Shown: positions 47,897 through 56,361 of the stretch, piece by piece | Position numbering within the stretch: the first letter of the stretch is position 1 | Layout: every line of letters begins with the position of its first letter | DNA from: JAPSGB01 sp963775185 | GTDB lineage: Bacteria; Myxococcota_A; Polyangia; Polyangiales; Polyangiaceae | Assembly (NCBI GenBank): GCA_963775185.1 | Contig: CAVZIE010000023.1 | Coordinates: forward strand, 60,571-124,570 | Length of the DNA stretch: 64,000 bases | Direction of reading: 5' to 3' | Program-made: the position numbers and the translations under genes | The notes under the pieces: generated by a model | The model's input: only the letters and a program-made list of their open reading frames with translations | The model's database searches: none | What the model was told of the DNA's origin: nothing

Positions 47897-49188
47897 GGCT
47901 GCTCCGGGGGGATGTCGCTCCGGCGCGGGAGCCGCGCTTCGCGACGGAAGCGCAGCCAGCTGAGCGTCGGCTGTGCGGCGACGAGGACGGCCGCGACCAT
48001 GAACAGCCACCACAGGTGCCCGATCATGCCGGCGATCAGGGCGCCGATGGCGATACCGAACAGCGTGGACGACGCCGCCCACAGGTCCACGTCGACGACG
48101 CGCAGGCGGCCCAGGGCCGGGTCGCGCGAGAAGTAGAAGCGCGCTGCGCGCGTGGCCACGGACGCGTGCTCCGCTCCAGGCGTGCGGCCGTCGATCACGC
48201 ACTCGACGTCGTCCAGCATCGAGCGCACGTCCGGGTAGCGGTCCGCGGGATCGAGCGCCATCGCGCGCTCCACGACGGCGACGAGCGAGGGCGAAGCGTC
48301 GGGCATCACTTCGCCGAGTGGCGTGTGCTCGCCGTTCATGGCCTTGAGCAGGATCGCGGGCACCGTCGGGCCGTCGTACGGGCGCTGGAGCGAAGCGAGC
48401 TCGTACAGCATGACGCCGAGGGTGTAGACGTCCGAGCGCTCGTCCACCCGGTCGCCCCGCGCTTGCTCGGGCGACATGTACTGCGGCGTGCCCGAGTGGC
48501 CCGCCTCGACGCCGTCCGGCAGCGCGGGGCGCACGTCGTCCCCCGCCGGGCCCGGCAGCGGCATCGCCAGGCCCCAGTCCATCACCAGCACTTCGCCGTG
48601 CTCGCCCAGCATCACGTTCGCCGGCTTGAGGTCGCGGTGTGCCACGCCGTGCGAGTGCGCGAACGAGATCGCGTTGCCGATCTGCAGGAACATCCTCAGG
48701 CGCCGCGGCAAGGAGAGCCGCGTGCAGAGCACGGGCTCGCCGGCGACGAGTCGCTCGAGGGCGCGCTCGAGGGACGTGCCGCGCACATGCTTCATCGTGA
48801 AGTACAGGTCCGGCCCGCAGCCGAGCTCGTGCACTGGCACGATGTTCGGGTGCTCGAGGTGAGCGCTCACCCGCGCTTCCCACAGGAACTGCTGCATCAA
48901 GTGCACGTCCCGCGCGAGCTCCGGTCGGATGCGCTTGACCGCGAGGTCGCGCATCAGGTCCACGTCCCACACGTGGTCCACGCGACCCATGCCGCCCTCG
49001 CCGAGCACGCCGCGGTGCACGTAGCGATCCCGCGACAGCGCCGGCGGCGCGCCCTCGTCGCCGCCGGCTTCGTCGGCGATGAGGGTGGACGCCTCGCCGA
49101 TGCCCGGCTTCGTCTCGACGTCGAGCCCCAGCGCCATGAGCGTGCTCGCGACGCCCAGTGCGCCCCTGTCGCCCTCGCCGTTCGCCAT
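47893..49188 (-). CDS. Membrane-anchored Ser/Thr protein kinase
   Basis: 431 aa. Kinase domain ~55-330: GVLGEGGMGRVDHVWD (Gly loop), LAVKRIRPE (Lys), catalytic loop HRDLKPANV with D186, MDWGLA in place of DFG, GTPQYMSPEQARGD and DVYTLGVMLYELASL. A linker with ATRAARFYFSRDP follows. Two C-terminal hydrophobic segments (FGIAIGALIAGMIGHLWWLF, VAAVLVAAQPTL) anchor it in the inner membrane, leaving a short tail RREARLPRRSDIPPEQP. The tail's last codons are made of a copy of the interspersed palindromic element. Start could also be the preceding GTG. The DWG variant is found in many active myxobacterial kinases. Confidence 0.88.
   Translation of the reverse strand: MANGEGDRGALGVASTLMALGLDVETKPGIGEASTLIADEAGGDEGAPPALSRDRYVHRGVLGEGGMGRVDHVWDVDLMRDLAVKRIRPELARDVHLMQQFLWEARVSAHLEHPNIVPVHELGCGPDLYFTMKHVRGTSLERALERLVAGEPVLCTRLSLPRRLRMFLQIGNAISFAHSHGVAHRDLKPANVMLGEHGEVLVMDWGLAMPLPGPAGDDVRPALPDGVEAGHSGTPQYMSPEQARGDRVDERSDVYTLGVMLYELASLQRPYDGPTVPAILLKAMNGEHTPLGEVMPDASPSLVAVVERAMALDPADRYPDVRSMLDDVECVIDGRTPGAEHASVATRAARFYFSRDPALGRLRVVDVDLWAASSTLFGIAIGALIAGMIGHLWWLFMVAAVLVAAQPTLSWLRFRREARLPRRSDIPPEQP
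47906..47930 (+). repeat. Palindromic element inside the kinase gene
   Basis: GGGGGATGTCGCTCCGGCGC then GGGA (one substitution: GCTCC for GGTCC). On the minus strand it encodes PRRSDIPP at the kinase C-terminus. Confidence 0.5.
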
Positions 49189-49339
49189 CACCGGGAGCGT
49201 ACCGCACGCGCTGCGTCACGGCAGCGGACCGCCTGCCGCGAGCGCGGCCCGGGAGCCGCCGCCCGACGGGCGGGCGATGGCGCGGCCGGGCTCCCGGCGG
49301 CCGCGCGAACCGAAGTGACGGGGCGCCGGCCGGTGCGGA

Positions 49340-49360
49340 CTTCGCGCCGGACCGGCAAAC
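49340..49360 (-). repeat. Palindromic element, reverse copy upstream of the kinase
   Basis: CTTCGCGCCGGACCGGCAAAC. With 47906-47930 it forms an inward-facing pair around the kinase gene. Confidence 0.55.
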
Positions 49361-49422
49361 AAACAAGAAGCGGGCGACCTCTCTTCGAGGCCGCCCGCCG
49401 GGAAAGACCGCGTTCGCGGGGA

Positions 49423-50343
49423 TCAGAAGCTGTCGGGGGGAGGGGACGCGAAGCGGCCGGGGAAGGGGTCGGCGTCGTGGCGGCGGCGCACCTCGTCGTC
49501 CGTCCACGGGAAGCGCGAGCCTTCCTCGAGGAAGAACGCGACGCCAATCACGCCGACGTTGCGGTCGGTGCCGGTCTTGGCGGCGTAGGAGCTGCTGACG
49601 GAGCCGAAGCGGAAGGCGGCGACCTCGTCCATGCTGCGGCGGAAGCCTTCGATCTCGACGCTGCCGAAGGGCGCGAGAACGTAGCCGCGCTTCTCGAACG
49701 AGCCCGGCTGTCCGTCGATCACGTCGAGACCGTCGACCGTCGCGACCGCTTCGATGCGGTTGCGCGTGTTGTTGCGGATCTGGATGATGTAGCGGTCGCC
49801 GGCTTCGCCGATGGCGTAGGTGCGACCGCCGGCGTGCACGCCGCGCAGCGGACGCCCGCTGCCGTCGAGCAAGCGCACACCGAGCGCGCCGCCGGCGATG
49901 CTCACGGCGCCGTCGCCCGCGTCGCTCGAGCCGCTGCGGCGCGCCATCGCGCGGACGCCCGCCGCGTTGTTGTAGAACAGCGTCGCGACCTTGTCGGGGT
50001 TGTCGGGATTCATGCGGAAGAACGGCGCGGTCGACACGTGGCTGCCGCGCGTCTCGCCCCAGCTCGTGCCGAGGCCGGGCCGCTCCGACGCCGGCTGCTC
50101 CGCCTCGCCGCCGCGGTTGAACGCTTCGTCGCGCGGACCGGCGCTGGGCGATGCGGCCGCTTCCGCTGGCGCCGGCGCCGGCATGCCGTCGGCCATCGGC
50201 GCCGAGCTGGCCTGCGCCTCGCCGGCGGGCGTCCCGCCGTGACCTGAAGCGGCCGAGCGCGGCGCGCCCAGGGTCGACCCACCACCGCACGCCGCCAGCA
50301 GCAGCGCGAACAGAACCAGTACCCAGAGCTTGTCGTGTTTCAT
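49423..50343 (-). CDS. Lipoprotein of unknown function
   Basis: 306 aa, good GGAGG site. MKHDKLWVLVLFALLLAAC gives a lipoprotein with lipobox LAAC, followed by an Ala/Pro/Ser spacer to about residue 100. The remaining ~200 residues form a beta-rich domain (VSIAGGALGVRLLDGSGRPL, YIIQIRNNTRNRIEAVATVD, GLDVIDGQPGSFEKRGYVLA, IEGFRRSMDEVAAFRFGSVS). FEKRGYVLAPFGSVEIEGFR is typical of a family of conserved secreted proteins seen in Proteobacteria whose role is undefined. Divergent from the efflux operon. Confidence 0.7.
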   Translation of the reverse strand: MKHDKLWVLVLFALLLAACGGGSTLGAPRSAASGHGGTPAGEAQASSAPMADGMPAPAPAEAAASPSAGPRDEAFNRGGEAEQPASERPGLGTSWGETRGSHVSTAPFFRMNPDNPDKVATLFYNNAAGVRAMARRSGSSDAGDGAVSIAGGALGVRLLDGSGRPLRGVHAGGRTYAIGEAGDRYIIQIRNNTRNRIEAVATVDGLDVIDGQPGSFEKRGYVLAPFGSVEIEGFRRSMDEVAAFRFGSVSSSYAAKTGTDRNVGVIGVAFFLEEGSRFPWTDDEVRRRHDADPFPGRFASPPPDSF

Positions 50344-50420
50344 GATCCGTCCTCCGTTCGATCCGACACACCGACAACGACGCGCGTCGCCGCGCCTTAC
50401 AGCCGCGGGAGCAGCCGCTC

Positions 50421-50477
50421 GGGTTTGCCGGCCCGGCGCGGAACCCCGCGCGCCGGTCTCCGGTCCGGCGCGGCAGG
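50421..50477 (+). repeat. Two tandem palindromic elements upstream of the efflux operon
   Basis: Forward copies at 50421-50447 (GGTTTGCCGGCCCGGCGCGG then AACCCC) and 50457-50477 (TCTCCGGTCCGGCGCGGCAGG). They end 20 bp before the 22-bp palindrome. Confidence 0.55.
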
Positions 50478-50496
50478 CGCCGCCGCCGCGCGCGTC

Positions 50497-50518
50497 GCGT
50501 TGACCGATCGGTCAACGC
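50497..50518. promoter_or_regulatory. 22-bp perfect palindrome, probable TetR-family operator
   Basis: GCG-TTGACCGATCGGTCAA-CGC is a perfect palindrome and contains a -35-like TTGACC. TGATAA follows at 50533. Its place upstream of an operon whose fourth gene is a TetR-family regulator makes it the best operator candidate for that protein. Confidence 0.65.
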
Positions 50519-50667
50519 AGTTACTGGACGACTGATAAAAACACCGGGAATTTCGCGCGAATGCCGTCTTCCGGCGCGGGCCCGCGCGTCGTGGGCATAC
50601 TCCTTGCCATTGAAACCAATCATGTTTTTGTCATGCCACCACTTGCGCTCCACGATCGCCCGATCAA

Positions 50668-50685
50668 TTATCAGTCGCATGATAA
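50668..50685. promoter_or_regulatory. Inverted repeat overlapping the start codon of the efflux operon
   Basis: TTATCA-gtcgca-TGATAA spans the ATG at 50679. A third TGATAA is at 50533-50538. It could be a second binding site or a translation-blocking hairpin. Confidence 0.3.
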
Positions 50686-51674
50686 ATAACTGGAAGGGGC
50701 TGGTGGTCGCGGCGACGCTCCTCGCCCTGCCGGCCTGCCAGGCGAAGGCCGCCCACCCCGGCGCCTACCAAGGCATCGTGGAGCTCGACGAGCGCGTGCT
50801 GTCCTTCGAGGTCGGCGGCCGCATCGAGAAGCTGCCCGTCGATCGCGGGCAGATGCTCAAGGCGCGCCAGGTCGTGGCGACGCTCGATGACGGGCTGGAG
50901 CGCACCGCGCGCGCGTCCCGCGAGCAGGAGGCGGATGCGGCGCGCTCGCAGGTCGACCTGCTCAAGGCCGGCACGCGCAAGGAGGACATCGGGGCGGTGA
51001 GCGCGCAGATCCGCGCAGCGCGCGCGAGCGAGTCGCTGCTCCGGAAGAACCTCGACCGCGAGCGCGCGCTCCACGCAAAGGGCGTCTCCACGCAGTCGGC
51101 CGTGGACGAGCTCGACGCGCGGCTGAAGGCGGCCGTCGCGGATCGACAGGCGCTCCAGCAGAAGCTGGCCGCGATGGTCAAGGGCGCGCGCCCGCAGGAG
51201 ATCGACACCGCCGAGGCGCGCGCCGCTGCCGCCGACAAGGCGGTGAAGCTCGAGGACGAGCGCATTGATCGCTATACGCTCCGCACCCATCACGACGGCA
51301 CGGTGCTCGACGTCCACGTCGAAGAAGGGGAGGTAGTCGCGCCGGGCGCGCCCGTCGCCACGATCGCGGACATCAACCACCCGTACGCCGACGTGTTCGT
51401 GCCCCAGGGCGATCTCGACGGCATCAAGGTGGGTTCGAAGGCGACGCTGCACGTGGACGCGACCAAGCAGACCTTTACGGGCCACGTGGAAGACGTCGCG
51501 CGCCGCACGGAGTTCACGCCGCGCTTCTTGTTCAGCGAACGGGAGCGGCCGAACCTGGTGCTCCGCGTGCGCGTGCGCATCGACGACCCCCACCACCTCC
51601 TGCACGCCGGCGTGCCGGCGTTTGCGGACATCGAGCGGAGCCAAGGCGGACAGCCGCAGGCGAGCTCGCGATGA
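50679..51674 (+). CDS. YbhG-like HlyD membrane-fusion lipoprotein
   Basis: 331 aa. MINNWKGLVVAATLLALPAC is a lipoprotein signal (lipobox LPAC), chosen over in-frame upstream starts for that reason. The mature part has YQGIVELDERVLSFEVGGRI then EKLPVDRGQMLKARQVVATL (first lipoyl half). A long coiled coil ~85-210 follows, then YTLRTHHDGTVLDVHVEEGE and ADVFVPQGDLDGIKVGSKAT. This is the YbhG type of adaptor that works with ABC-2 exporters. First gene of a five-gene operon with 4-bp overlaps between most genes. Confidence 0.88.
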   Translation: MINNWKGLVVAATLLALPACQAKAAHPGAYQGIVELDERVLSFEVGGRIEKLPVDRGQMLKARQVVATLDDGLERTARASREQEADAARSQVDLLKAGTRKEDIGAVSAQIRAARASESLLRKNLDRERALHAKGVSTQSAVDELDARLKAAVADRQALQQKLAAMVKGARPQEIDTAEARAAAADKAVKLEDERIDRYTLRTHHDGTVLDVHVEEGEVVAPGAPVATIADINHPYADVFVPQGDLDGIKVGSKATLHVDATKQTFTGHVEDVARRTEFTPRFLFSERERPNLVLRVRVRIDDPHHLLHAGVPAFADIERSQGGQPQASSR

Positions 51675-52645
51675 GCGCGAGTGACCCCGCCGACTCGTCG
51701 CCGATCATCGAGACCGAGCACCTCGCCAAGCACTTCGGCGATCTGGTCGCGGTCCGCGACGTGTCGCTCAGCGTGCGTCGTGGCGAGATCTTCGGCGTGC
51801 TCGGGCCGAACGGCGCGGGCAAATCCACGACCATTCGCATGCTGTGCGGCATCCTCGACCCGACCTCGGGCAAGGGCAAGGTGGTCGGTTACGACATCGC
51901 CACCGAACCCGAGCGCATCAAGGAGCGCATCGGGTACATGACCCAGCGCTTCAGCCTGTACGAGGACCTGACGGTGATCGAGAACCTGACGTTCTACGCC
52001 GGCATCTACGGCGTGCCCCGCGCGCGGCGCAAGGCGCGGATCGAGACCGTGATCCAGCAAGCCGGGCTCGGCGATCGCCGCAAGCAGCTCGCCGGTACGC
52101 TGTCGGGCGGATGGAAGCAGCGCGTGGCGCTGGCGAGCGCGACTATCCACGAGCCGCCGCTGCTGTTCCTCGACGAACCGACCGCGGGTGTAGATCCCGT
52201 GAGTCGTCGCGACTTCTGGGACCAGATCCACCGCATCGCGGCCGAGGGCACGACCGTGCTCTTGACTACGCACTACATGGACGAAGCGGAGCGCTGTCAT
52301 CGGCTCGCGTTCATCTTTCGCGGTGAGCTCCTCGACACCGGGACGCCCGAGCAGATCGTCGAGCGACGCCGCCTGCGCGTCGCCGAGCTCGAGGTGGACC
52401 GGGCGACGGAGGCTGCGGACGCGCTGCGCCTTTCTCCCCACGTGGACGAGGTCGCGCACTACGGACACGTCTTGCGCCTGGCCACGAGGGGTGGAGTCGA
52501 CCCGGTCGTCATCGCTCGCGAGGTGCTGGATCCGCGCGGCATCGCGCTCGTGAGCTTCCGCGAGACGCGCGTTACGGTCGAAGACGCGTTCGTGTCGATG
52601 GTGCGCGAGGACACCAAGCTGCGCGACCAGGAGCGAGCGGCATGA
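51671..52645 (+). CDS. ABC-2-type efflux ATP-binding protein (YbhF-like)
   Basis: 324 aa, one nucleotide-binding domain. Walker A GPNGAGKST near residue 47, Q-loop TQRFSLYEDLTVIENLTFYA, signature LSGGWKQRVALASA (typical LSGGxxxR), Walker B LLFLDEPTAGVDP, and H-loop LLTTHYMDEAERC. A C-terminal ~90-residue regulatory segment ends EDAFVSMVREDTKL. E. coli YbhF has two fused NBDs; this one has only one, so it must work as a homodimer. ATG overlaps the adaptor stop. Confidence 0.92.
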   Translation: MSASDPADSSPIIETEHLAKHFGDLVAVRDVSLSVRRGEIFGVLGPNGAGKSTTIRMLCGILDPTSGKGKVVGYDIATEPERIKERIGYMTQRFSLYEDLTVIENLTFYAGIYGVPRARRKARIETVIQQAGLGDRRKQLAGTLSGGWKQRVALASATIHEPPLLFLDEPTAGVDPVSRRDFWDQIHRIAAEGTTVLLTTHYMDEAERCHRLAFIFRGELLDTGTPEQIVERRRLRVAELEVDRATEAADALRLSPHVDEVAHYGHVLRLATRGGVDPVVIAREVLDPRGIALVSFRETRVTVEDAFVSMVREDTKLRDQERAA

Positions 52646-53769
52646 GCCTGCGCACCCTCGTCATCGCCTGGAAGGAGTTGCTCCAGCTTCGCCGCGATCG
52701 CTTGACGCTGGCCATGATGATCGCGCTGCCGGTGATGCAGCTCCTGCTGTTCGGCTACGCGATCAACACGGACGTCCGACACGTTCCCACGGTTGTCTAC
52801 GACCAGGACAACAGCGCGCAATCGCGGGACCTCTGGCGCAGCATGGAGGTGACGACGTTCTACGACGTCGTCGGTCACGTCCAGAGCTACGACGATGTGA
52901 CCCGCGCGCTGCGCGCCGGCAAGGCGAAAGTCGCCCTGGTCATCCCGCCGCGGTACGAGTCGAACTTGACCCGCGGGCGCACCGCGCAGGTGCAGCTCGT
53001 GGTCGACGGCACCGACCCACAGACCGTCGCCAGCGCGACGAACACCCTCGCGTCGCTGGTGAGCGCGCGCTCGAGCGATCTAATGGTGGCGCGCCTCGAG
53101 AAGAGCGGCGGTGCGTTCTCGGCCCAGCCGATCGATCTGCACGAGAACACCTGGTACAACCCGGACCTTCGCACGGCCGTCTACATCGTGCCCGGCATCG
53201 TCGGCGTAATCCTGACGATGACCATGGTGATGCTCACGTCGATGGCCATCGCGCGCGAACGGGAACGCGGCACGCTCGAGCAGCTGATCGTGTCGCCGGT
53301 TCGACGGCTCGAGCTCGTGATCGGCAAGATCGCGCCCTACGTCATCATCGGCTACGTGCAGATGGCGCTGATCCTGCTCGTCGGCGGCGTGGTGTTCAGC
53401 GTGCCGTTCGTCGGCTCGCCCGCGCTGCTGTTCGCGCTGGCGTTCCTGTTCATCTCCGCGAACCTGGCGCTGGGCTTGTTCTTCTCGACCCTCGCCAAGA
53501 CGCAGCAGCAGGCGATGCAGATGTCGTTCTTCTTCCTGCTTCCCAACATCCTGCTCAGCGGCTTCGCGTTCCCGTTCGAGGGCATGCCCAAACCTGCTCA
53601 GTGGCTCGCGCAGCTGCTGCCGCTCACGCACTTCCTCCGCATCGTGCGCGGCATCGTGCTCAAGGGCAGCGGGTTCAACGACGTGTCCTACGAAGTCGTG
53701 TGGCTGACGGGCATTCTGGGCGCGTGGATCGTGATCAGCTCCCTGCGCTTCTCGAAGAAATTGGACTAG
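52642..53769 (+). CDS. ABC-2-type transporter permease (YbhS/YbhR-like)
   Basis: 375 aa. TM1 near residues 22-45 (LAMMIALPVMQLLLFGYAIN), a large ~140-residue extracytoplasmic domain (VPTVVYDQDNSAQSRDLWRS and on), then five C-terminal helices including IVPGIVGVILTMTMVMLTSM, ERGTLEQLIVSPVRRLELVI and MSFFFLLPNILLSGFAFPFE. The coupling motif RERERGTLEQL is typical. A single permease gene is present where E. coli has ybhS and ybhR, so a homodimer is likely. Overlaps the ATPase gene by 4 bp. Confidence 0.92.
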   Translation: MSLRTLVIAWKELLQLRRDRLTLAMMIALPVMQLLLFGYAINTDVRHVPTVVYDQDNSAQSRDLWRSMEVTTFYDVVGHVQSYDDVTRALRAGKAKVALVIPPRYESNLTRGRTAQVQLVVDGTDPQTVASATNTLASLVSARSSDLMVARLEKSGGAFSAQPIDLHENTWYNPDLRTAVYIVPGIVGVILTMTMVMLTSMAIARERERGTLEQLIVSPVRRLELVIGKIAPYVIIGYVQMALILLVGGVVFSVPFVGSPALLFALAFLFISANLALGLFFSTLAKTQQQAMQMSFFFLLPNILLSGFAFPFEGMPKPAQWLAQLLPLTHFLRIVRGIVLKGSGFNDVSYEVVWLTGILGAWIVISSLRFSKKLD

Positions 53770-53771
53770 CC

Positions 53772-54395
53772 ATGGCAAGACCCAAGAGCGACATCAAAGC
53801 CCGGATCGTGCACGCGGCGCGCGAGCGCTTCCTCGTGGACGGCGTCGACGGGGCGTCGCTGCGCCGCATCGCGCGCGGCGCGAAGACCAGCATCGGCATG
53901 ATCTACTACTACTTCCCGACCAAGGACGACTTGTTCCTGGGCGTGGTCGAAGAGCTGTACGTCGGGGTGCTGGCGGACATGGAGAAGGCGCTCGCCCCCG
54001 ACGCGTCGGTGCACGAGCGCATTCGCCGGTTCTACGTGCGCATCGGCGCTCTCTCGGAGCTGGAGCTCACGACCGTGAAGCTCGTCGTGCGCGAGGTGCT
54101 GGTGAGCTCGTCGCGATTCGAGCGCTTGATCGAGCGCTTCCAGCGCGGGCACTTGCCGCTGGTGTTCGCCACGCTGTTCGAGGGCCGGAATACCGGCGTC
54201 TTCGATCCGGAGCTCCACCCGGCGCTTCCGTTCATGGCGATGCTCGCGCTCGGGACGTTGCCGCAGTTCATGCGACGCATGGGCGCGAACAACATTCCGC
54301 TCCCCGACGTGCCGTCCGGCGAAGACCTCTCGAACCGGCTTGTGCACGTGCTCTTCAACGGCATCGGTAACCCCGACGCGAAGGAACGATCATGA
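53772..54395 (+). CDS. TetR/AcrR-family regulator of the efflux operon (CecR-like)
   Basis: 207 aa. HTH: KARIVHAARERFLVDGVDGA then SLRRIARGAKTSIGMIYYYF; the ligand domain is helical (GVLADMEKALAPDASVHERI). The operon order adaptor - ATPase - permease - regulator - TolC resembles the E. coli ybhGFSR locus under CecR, so it probably binds the 22-bp palindrome at 50497 and releases on a drug signal. ATG is 2 bp after the permease stop; TolC follows with an ATGA overlap. Confidence 0.85.
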   Translation: MARPKSDIKARIVHAARERFLVDGVDGASLRRIARGAKTSIGMIYYYFPTKDDLFLGVVEELYVGVLADMEKALAPDASVHERIRRFYVRIGALSELELTTVKLVVREVLVSSSRFERLIERFQRGHLPLVFATLFEGRNTGVFDPELHPALPFMAMLALGTLPQFMRRMGANNIPLPDVPSGEDLSNRLVHVLFNGIGNPDAKERS

Positions 54396-55870
54396 AACGC
54401 TTCACGACGCCTCTGCTGCTTGCCGTGCTGGGTGCGCCAGCGACGCTGCTCGCGCAGCCCGCGCCCGGGGATACCGCGCCGGACCGACAAGCTGCCCAGC
54501 CCACGATCGAGGACAGTCTGAGGCAGCTGATCGCGCGGCCCGGCGGGCTCCAGAGCGACGAGGTGGCGCGGCGCGCGGCGCAGACGAGCTTCGACGTGCG
54601 CGCCAAGGAGAAGGAAGTGAAGGGCGCGGCCGCGGACATGGACAAGGCGCTGGTCGGCTGGTTCCCGCGCTTGACGCTCACCGCGCGCTACACGCGGCTG
54701 TCGCCGATCACCGCGCCGTCGTTCGGACCGGCCACGGGCAACCTCGTCGCGACGCCGGCCGGCGAGGGGCCGCTCCCGCCCGGCGCGCCGCTCGTGGGCG
54801 TACCGGCCGGCGCGTTCTCGTTTCCCGTGATCCTGAACCAGTACACGCTGCAGGCGGCGCTGGTGGTGCCGCTGTCGGACTACGTGCTGCGCACCAGCCA
54901 GAGCTACGCCGCAGCGTCGCACTCGAAGCGTGCCGCGGAGACGAACGTGCGCGCAGCGCGCCTCGGGGCGGCGCTCCAGGGGCGCGTCATCTACTATTCC
55001 TGGGCGCGCGCGCGGCTGCAGCAGGTCGTGGCCGAGAGCACGCTCGGACAGTCGCAGACGCACCTCTCGGCCGCGAAGGTGGCCTTCGACGCGGAGCGTC
55101 TGTCCAAGGCGGACGTGCTGCGCGCAAAGTCGCAGGTCGCGAGCAGCGAGCTGCTCGTGGAGCGCTCGCGCGACATGGTCGATCTTGCCGCCGACCAGCT
55201 GCGCACGGTGATGCACGACAACAGCGGCAAGAGCTACGAGATCGGCGAGGACCTGCTCGCGCCGCTCCCGCCGGTGCCGTCGGGGGAGTTCCGGCGACTG
55301 TACGCCGAGGCGCTGTCCAAGCGCCTCGAGATCCGCGCGCTCGACCAGACGGCGTGGTCGCTCCGCGAGCAGCGACGCGCCGTCAGCGCGGGGAACTACC
55401 CGCGGCTGGACGCCTTTGGCGACGCCTACTACGCGAACCCGAACGCGCGCTACGTGCCCCAAGAGGAGAAGTGGCACGCGACCTGGGACGTGGGCGTGCA
55501 GCTCACCTGGACGCCGAACGACATCGGCACGTCGAGCGCGTCGACCGATGCCATCGACGCGCAACGCGCGCGGCTCGAGGCGCAGAAGGAGGCGCTCAAG
55601 GATGCGCTCCGCAACGAGGTGATGCAGGCGTATCAGGACGTGCGTGCGTCCCAGGTCGCCGCCGACACCACCGAGCGCGGCCTGGCCGCCGCGGAGGAGG
55701 GCTACCGCGTGCGCGCCGAGCAGTTCAAGTACGGTCGTGCGACCAACATCGAGCTGGTCGACGCGGAGGCCGAGCTCTTGCGCGCGCGCCTGGAGATGAT
55801 CAACGCCCACGTCGATCTGCGCATCGCGCGCGCCAAGCTCGACCACGCGGTGGGGCGTGACGTGAAATAG
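54392..55870 (+). CDS. TolC-family outer-membrane efflux protein
   Basis: 492 aa. Signal MKRFTTPLLLAVLGAPATLLAQ. The OEP fold has two repeats of long helices: VAFDAERLSKADVLRAKSQV and GYRVRAEQFKYGRATNIELV are the characteristic TolC helix-strand segments, and the end KLDHAVGRDVK is standard. About 30 residues after the signal, APGDTAPDRQAAQP is encoded by a reverse copy of the interspersed palindromic element, so that copy lies in the mature N-terminus. Completes a tripartite drug exporter. Confidence 0.92.
   Translation: MKRFTTPLLLAVLGAPATLLAQPAPGDTAPDRQAAQPTIEDSLRQLIARPGGLQSDEVARRAAQTSFDVRAKEKEVKGAAADMDKALVGWFPRLTLTARYTRLSPITAPSFGPATGNLVATPAGEGPLPPGAPLVGVPAGAFSFPVILNQYTLQAALVVPLSDYVLRTSQSYAAASHSKRAAETNVRAARLGAALQGRVIYYSWARARLQQVVAESTLGQSQTHLSAAKVAFDAERLSKADVLRAKSQVASSELLVERSRDMVDLAADQLRTVMHDNSGKSYEIGEDLLAPLPPVPSGEFRRLYAEALSKRLEIRALDQTAWSLREQRRAVSAGNYPRLDAFGDAYYANPNARYVPQEEKWHATWDVGVQLTWTPNDIGTSSASTDAIDAQRARLEAQKEALKDALRNEVMQAYQDVRASQVAADTTERGLAAAEEGYRVRAEQFKYGRATNIELVDAEAELLRARLEMINAHVDLRIARAKLDHAVGRDVK
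54471..54490 (-). repeat. Palindromic element inside the tolC-like gene
   Basis: ATACCGCGCCGGACCGACAA. Together with 50457-50477 it flanks the first four genes of the efflux operon in inward orientation. Confidence 0.5.
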
Positions 55871-55873
55871 ACG

Positions 55874-56320
55874 CTACGAACCGCCGCAGTCCGTCTCGAT
55901 CTCCACGTGCGCGCTGCCCTTGTTCAACGACGAGATGTCGCCGTCGTTCTTGTGGATGCGCAAGCTGCGCTCGCGCTTGCCACCCGCGGACACGTGGAAC
56001 GCCTTGGCATCCACCCGCTTCTTTCCGCCGGGCCAGATCAGCGTGTACGAACGAAACTCGCACGAGTGCGCGGTCGGGTTGACGAACAGGATCTTGGCGC
56101 GCGTCTCGTCGCCTTCGGCGGCGAACTCCTCCACGCTCGCCGAGGGGTTGCCGGATTCGGCCGCGGGTGCCGGCGCGGCTGCTTGCTCCGCCGGCGAGGG
56201 CGGCGTCGGCGTAGCCGGCGCCGGGGGCGGGGTGGCAGGGGCCGCGGCGGGCTGCGGTGCCGAGGCGGTGCAGCCCGCGGTCAGGAGCGTGCCCGCGATC
56301 ACCAGTACGGTCCGTCGCAT
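55874..56320 (-). CDS. Ala-Pro-rich lipoprotein
   Basis: 148 aa from MRRTVLVIAGTLLTAGC (lipobox TAGC). A Pro/Ala/Thr spacer runs to about residue 60. The C-terminal domain has RAKILFVNPTAHSCEFRSYT, KRVDAKAFHVSAGGKRERSL and HVEIETDCGGS with a possible disulfide. An alternative ATG at 56362 overlaps the stop of fdhD (ATGA) and would add MLSTRRRRPPTIPG; coupling favours it, the signal peptide favours 56320. Function unknown. Confidence 0.62.
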   Translation of the reverse strand: MRRTVLVIAGTLLTAGCTASAPQPAAAPATPPPAPATPTPPSPAEQAAAPAPAAESGNPSASVEEFAAEGDETRAKILFVNPTAHSCEFRSYTLIWPGGKKRVDAKAFHVSAGGKRERSLRIHKNDGDISSLNKGSAHVEIETDCGGS

Positions 56321-56361
56321 GCCCGGGATGGTAGGCGGTCGGCGCCGGCGCGTCGAGAGCA

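Noticed and set aside
46907..50680. 1257-codon minus-strand frame
   Set aside because: Only the DUF4202-PilZ part (46907-47896) is real; the rest is out of frame with the kinase and lipoprotein genes it covers.
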